A DNA stretch of 8,077 bases from contig JAIXUR010000589.1 in NCBI GenBank assembly GCA_027483425.1, positions 1 through 8,077 of the forward strand, in the 5' to 3' direction. A model generated the notes under the pieces. It was given only the letters and a program-made list of their open reading frames with translations. It searched no databases and had not been told where the DNA came from. Positions 5,711 to 8,077 of this stretch are shown piece after piece (position 1 is the first letter of the stretch; each line of letters opens with the position of its first letter). The DNA comes from Cyanobacteriota bacterium (GTDB lineage: Bacteria > Cyanobacteriota > Cyanobacteriia > Phormidesmidales > Phormidesmidaceae). Made by a program: the position numbers and the translations under genes.

Positions 5711-6301
5711 ATGGCCGTTACCACCCAAAAGCTGACCTTTGCAGACTACCTTGCCTACGACGATGGCAGCGGCACCCGCTATGAACTTGTGGATGGGGAT
5801 CTGGTGCCCATGGGCCTAGGCACAGGGCTGCACGGAGCCATTGCAGAGTTTTTGACCGAGCAGTTTAAAATGGCCGCCCAGCAGGCTGGTCAACCCTGGA
5901 CGGCGAAAGATATGCGCATTGGATTGCGATCGCCCCGCAGCACTCGTTGGGATACCTCCCGCATTCCCGATGTGGTGGTGCTGCCAACGGCACAATGGGA
6001 TGCCATGCGGGCTAAAGAAGCCATTATCGAACTGACTGATCCACCCCCTGTTCTAGTCGTTGAAGTCGTCAGCGATTCGACCGTTGCCACTGATTACCGC
6101 GCCAAGCATAGCGAATACAGCGTTTTAGATATTCCTGAGTACTGGATTGTCGACCCGCTGAAATCACAGGTGACGGTTGGTCGCTTAGAGGCGGGCCGCT
6201 ACAATGACGAGATGTTCACAGGCGGTGATGGGGTGCGATGCCTGGTTTTACCCGACTTGGCTCTGACGGCTCAGCAAGTGCTTTCAGCGTCTCTAAGCTA
6301 G
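5711..6301 (+). CDS. Uma2 family (DUF820) PD-(D/E)XK nuclease-like protein
   Basis: Uma2/DUF820 proteins have a restriction-endonuclease-like fold, occur in many copies in cyanobacteria, and mostly lack an assigned role. The 196 residues run in the family order: LTFADYLAYDDGSGTRYELVDGDLV near the N-terminus, RIPDVVVL with Asp87, the core VLVVEVVSDST with Glu118, then DYRAKHSEYSVLDIPEYWIVDP (128-149) with the usual K and Y. These are the predicted metal-binding acids, so the fold looks intact. I chose the ATG at 5711 over the TTG at 5705: CAGG (5698-5701) is 9 nt before the ATG but only 3 nt before the TTG, and family members usually begin close to this MAV. The protein is full length with no frameshift. 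It precedes cobU by 33 bp but has no known functional tie to it. Confidence 0.93.
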   Translation: MAVTTQKLTFADYLAYDDGSGTRYELVDGDLVPMGLGTGLHGAIAEFLTEQFKMAAQQAGQPWTAKDMRIGLRSPRSTRWDTSRIPDVVVLPTAQWDAMRAKEAIIELTDPPPVLVVEVVSDSTVATDYRAKHSEYSVLDIPEYWIVDPLKSQVTVGRLEAGRYNDEMFTGGDGVRCLVLPDLALTAQQVLSASLS

Positions 6302-6310
6302 ACCTACCCT

Positions 6311-6342
6311 CGGTCCATAGCGGTTCTCATTGCTATGGATTG
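6311..6342 (+). promoter_or_regulatory. Inverted repeat covering the cobU start codon
   Basis: TCCATAGC (6314-6321) is perfectly complementary to GCTATGGA (6332-6339), with a 10-nt loop. Two G-U pairs and a C-G pair (6311 with 6342) extend the stem to 11 pairs. The cobU ATG (6335-6337) is inside the right arm and no Shine-Dalgarno sequence is visible in the loop or before it. The hairpin could limit translation of cobU, act as a 3' stem for the Uma2 message, or be a copy of a dispersed palindromic repeat. Confidence 0.6.
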
Positions 6343-6889
6343 TAGACAGATCTGCCTAGTCACCGGCCCGGCGCGATCGGGCAAAAGCGAGTGGGCCGAA
6401 GCGCTGGCGACCCACTCCGGGCAATCGGTCATCTACATCGCCACCTCCACCCTGGACCCAGCGGATTTGGATTGGCAACGGCGGGTGGCGCTTCACCGCG
6501 ATCGCCGCCCCCCCCACTGGCACCTCCAAGAAGTCCCTATTGCCCTGCCCGAGGCCATTCTGGTCGCCACCGCTGGGGATTGCCTATTGATTGATTCCCT
6601 CGGCACCTGGTTGGCCAACCTGCTGGAGCAGGATGATGTCACCTGGCAAGTCACCCTAGATGCCCTCATCGCCAGCCTGCGCCAGACCCCCGCCACTGTC
6701 ATCCTGGTCTCCGAAGAAACCGGCTGGGGCGTGGTACCGGCCTATCCCCTGGGGCGGTTGTTTCGCGATCGCCTCGGCACCCTCACCCGCCAGGTGGGCA
6801 CCGTCGCTAGCGCGGTTTACCTCGTGGTCGCTGGCTACGCCGTGGATGTGAAAGCGCTAGGGAAAGAGGTGGGAGCAGGGGATTTTTGA
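6335..6889 (+). CDS. cobU: Adenosylcobinamide kinase / adenosylcobinamide-phosphate guanylyltransferase
   Basis: Bifunctional enzyme of the late cobamide pathway: it phosphorylates adenosylcobinamide and then transfers GMP to give GDP-adenosylcobinamide for CobS. The 184 residues carry a Walker A loop TGPARSGKS (10-18) and the HRDRRPPHW segment (54-62). His54 in that segment corresponds by position to the guanylylated histidine of Salmonella CobU. LLIDSLGTWLANLL (84-97) is the Walker B-like region, and VSEETGWGVVPAYPLGRLFRDRLG (125-148) is the conserved C-terminal block. The length fits the family. The ATG is the only plausible start, since the Walker loop begins ten residues later. No cobalamin riboswitch is seen upstream. 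The last residues, KEVGAGDF, come from a G-rich run, and the TGA stop lies in the first unit of a TTTTGAA repeat. Confidence 0.95.
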   Translation: MDCRQICLVTGPARSGKSEWAEALATHSGQSVIYIATSTLDPADLDWQRRVALHRDRRPPHWHLQEVPIALPEAILVATAGDCLLIDSLGTWLANLLEQDDVTWQVTLDALIASLRQTPATVILVSEETGWGVVPAYPLGRLFRDRLGTLTRQVGTVASAVYLVVAGYAVDVKALGKEVGAGDF

Positions 6890-6902
6890 ATTTTGAATTT
6901 TG
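6884..6902. repeat. Short TTTTGAA heptamer repeat at the cobU stop codon
   Basis: Two copies of TTTTGAA and a third that ends in a mismatch (TTTTGGA) follow the last codons of cobU. The TGA of the first copy is the stop codon (6887-6889). The unit is one base different from the TTTGAAC unit at the left edge of the window. The repeat lies in the 45-bp gap between cobU and the convergent metallophosphoesterase gene, which shows no terminator hairpin. Confidence 0.75.
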
Positions 6903-6934
6903 GATTCCATGACCCTCTCCCCTCCCTCATCTCT

Positions 6935-8077
6935 CTACACCACAAACCCCGCCATGTCATAGCTTGTCCACTGGCCGTCGTACTTCTCTGCCACCAGGGG
7001 GGTCACCGTCAACTGCGGTGGCTGGCCGCTGGCCACGTCTACCCGCAGGGCCGAGTAGGGGCGCTTGAGGGTGCTACCGTCGCCCGTGCGGCCCAGGTAC
7101 AGGTGTGACTTGGCCACGGCGCGGGTGTTACCCAGGCTGGTTTCGGTGAGCACGGGCCCTGAGCCGCGCTGTCGCCGTAGGCTGTAGCCGCTGCCGCCGC
7201 AGATCACCCAGGGAATGTGGGCATCGCTGTGGCCGGTGGCCCCGGTGCGCAGGTAGTCGAAGCAGTGGGCGTGGCCGTTGAGCACCAGATCGACTAATGG
7301 ACGGCCCTGGGCCTGGGGCTGGATCTGGGCGGCGACGGCATCGAGCACCTGGCGCAGGTGGTAGCGTACCGCGAGGGTTTGGCCCTGGCTCCACTTGGTG
7401 GTTTCGCTCACGTAGGGGGGATGGTGGAAGACAAGAATGCGCCCCCGCACGGCTCGGTTTTGCCAGGAGTCGATCAGGCGATCGCGCAGCCAGTCGAGCT
7501 GCTCCTGGTCCACCACCGGAGAGCGGGAGCGGTCGAGCTGCTTAGCCAGGTCATAGATCTGCTCATCAATCCCCTCAATCCGCTCGGTGAGGTCCTCTTG
7601 TTCGTCGCCGTTACCAACGTTGAAGGTGCCTAGACTGACCCGGCGCAGCAAATCGGCCTTGGTGATCTCGAGCTGCTGGCGCTGCTGCTGCAACTCTCGC
7701 CGCCCCGCCTCGTCGAGGCCCCCAGGCAGGGGCTCGTTAAAGGTGTTGGAGTCGAGGGCAAAAAAGTCGATACCGCCGTAGCGAAAGGTGTAGTAGCGGT
7801 TGGGCAAGCGGGTAAACTCCCCAGGGCGATAGGTGAGGGCGCGCATACCGTCCATGGTGCTGGTGTAGTAAGCCTCTAGGTGCTGGCCCAGCTGGGCCTC
7901 GGGCACCGCCCGTAGATAGTCTAAAAAGGCGCGGGCAAAGGCATCACCCTGGTAGGAGCCGTGCCAGCTCGCATCCAGATCAATATACGAGCGCAGGGCG
8001 TAGCGCAGCGGTGCCATAATCCCCGAGGCCAGGCCAATGAGTAGGGGCAGGTCGTAGTAGTCGTGATTGCCCAGCAC
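6935..8077 (-). CDS. Calcineurin-like metallophosphoesterase, 5' end cut by window edge
   Basis: C-terminal 380 residues of a two-metal phosphoesterase. The visible part opens with LGNHDYYDLP, the GNH(D/E) metal motif. FHHPPY (217-222) follows, then NGHAHCFDY (268-276), the GHxH motif. The first two motifs of the family (DxH and GDxxD) would lie upstream, beyond position 8077. The GTG at the edge is probably an internal Val codon, not a start. Between DSNTFNEP (109-116) and QLDWL (193-197) there is a charged, predicted helical insert of about 70 residues rich in Glu, Gln, Arg and Leu. Residues 290-380 (IPWVICGGSGYS onward) form the C-terminal part. The substrate is unknown; DUF or purple-acid-phosphatase-like relatives are possible, since the N-terminus and any signal peptide are missing. 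The gene converges on cobU. Confidence 0.88.
   Translation of the reverse strand: MLGNHDYYDLPLLIGLASGIMAPLRYALRSYIDLDASWHGSYQGDAFARAFLDYLRAVPEAQLGQHLEAYYTSTMDGMRALTYRPGEFTRLPNRYYTFRYGGIDFFALDSNTFNEPLPGGLDEAGRRELQQQRQQLEITKADLLRRVSLGTFNVGNGDEQEDLTERIEGIDEQIYDLAKQLDRSRSPVVDQEQLDWLRDRLIDSWQNRAVRGRILVFHHPPYVSETTKWSQGQTLAVRYHLRQVLDAVAAQIQPQAQGRPLVDLVLNGHAHCFDYLRTGATGHSDAHIPWVICGGSGYSLRRQRGSGPVLTETSLGNTRAVAKSHLYLGRTGDGSTLKRPYSALRVDVASGQPPQLTVTPLVAEKYDGQWTSYDMAGFVV

Noticed and set aside
6302..6334. Cobalamin riboswitch before cobU
   Set aside because: The spacer is only 33 bp, and the upstream 600 bp are the Uma2 coding region. There is no room for the riboswitch and no B12-box-like core.
7297..7633. 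Plus-strand ORFs opposite the metallophosphoesterase gene
   Set aside because: They are antisense shadows. The minus strand carries the GNHD, HHPP and GHAH motifs in one uninterrupted frame.

Overview
The window looks like a stretch of cyanobacterial chromosome. At least eleven copies of the HIP1 octamer GCGATCGC (for example at 498, 816, 1431, 2982, 4178, 5111, 5232, 5926, 6498, 6765 and 7478) are spread over both strands. The gene order DUF502 - nusB - ftsY, a Uma2 protein, a cyanobacterial-type CobU and heptanucleotide tandem repeats point the same way. GC content is high and third positions are GC-rich, which would fit a Leptolyngbya/Nodosilinea-like lineage; that placement is inference.

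Layout. Positions 1-46 hold a heptamer tandem repeat that runs off the left edge, followed by a possible terminator. Positions 116-3478 hold three minus-strand genes read right to left: DUF502 membrane protein, nusB, ftsY. They are probably one operon, with a promoter candidate near 3590-3618. A 428-bp gap follows (3479-3906) and contains a well-formed inverted-repeat structure at 3648-3751. A magnesium transporter gene, mgtE, is also on the minus strand (3907-5304). A second gap of about 400 bp separates it from the divergent plus-strand gene for a Uma2-family nuclease-like protein (5711-6301). This is followed at once by cobU (6335-6889), whose start codon lies in a perfect 8-bp inverted repeat. 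The window closes with the convergent C-terminal part of a calcineurin-like metallophosphoesterase (minus strand, 6935 to the edge).

How the genes fit together. FtsY is the SRP receptor and NusB a transcription antitermination factor used on rRNA operons. With a DUF502 membrane protein they form a growth-related block. MgtE and CobU serve magnesium uptake and cobamide assembly respectively and are not obviously linked to that block. No CRISPR array, prophage, insertion sequence, toxin-antitoxin pair, tRNA or rRNA gene is visible. The coding content is ordinary. The points worth a second look are in the spacers: the branched fold upstream of DUF502, the hairpin over the cobU start, the heptamer repeats that include the cobU stop codon, and two intrachain oddities (the TPE repeats of FtsY and the helical insert of the phosphoesterase).
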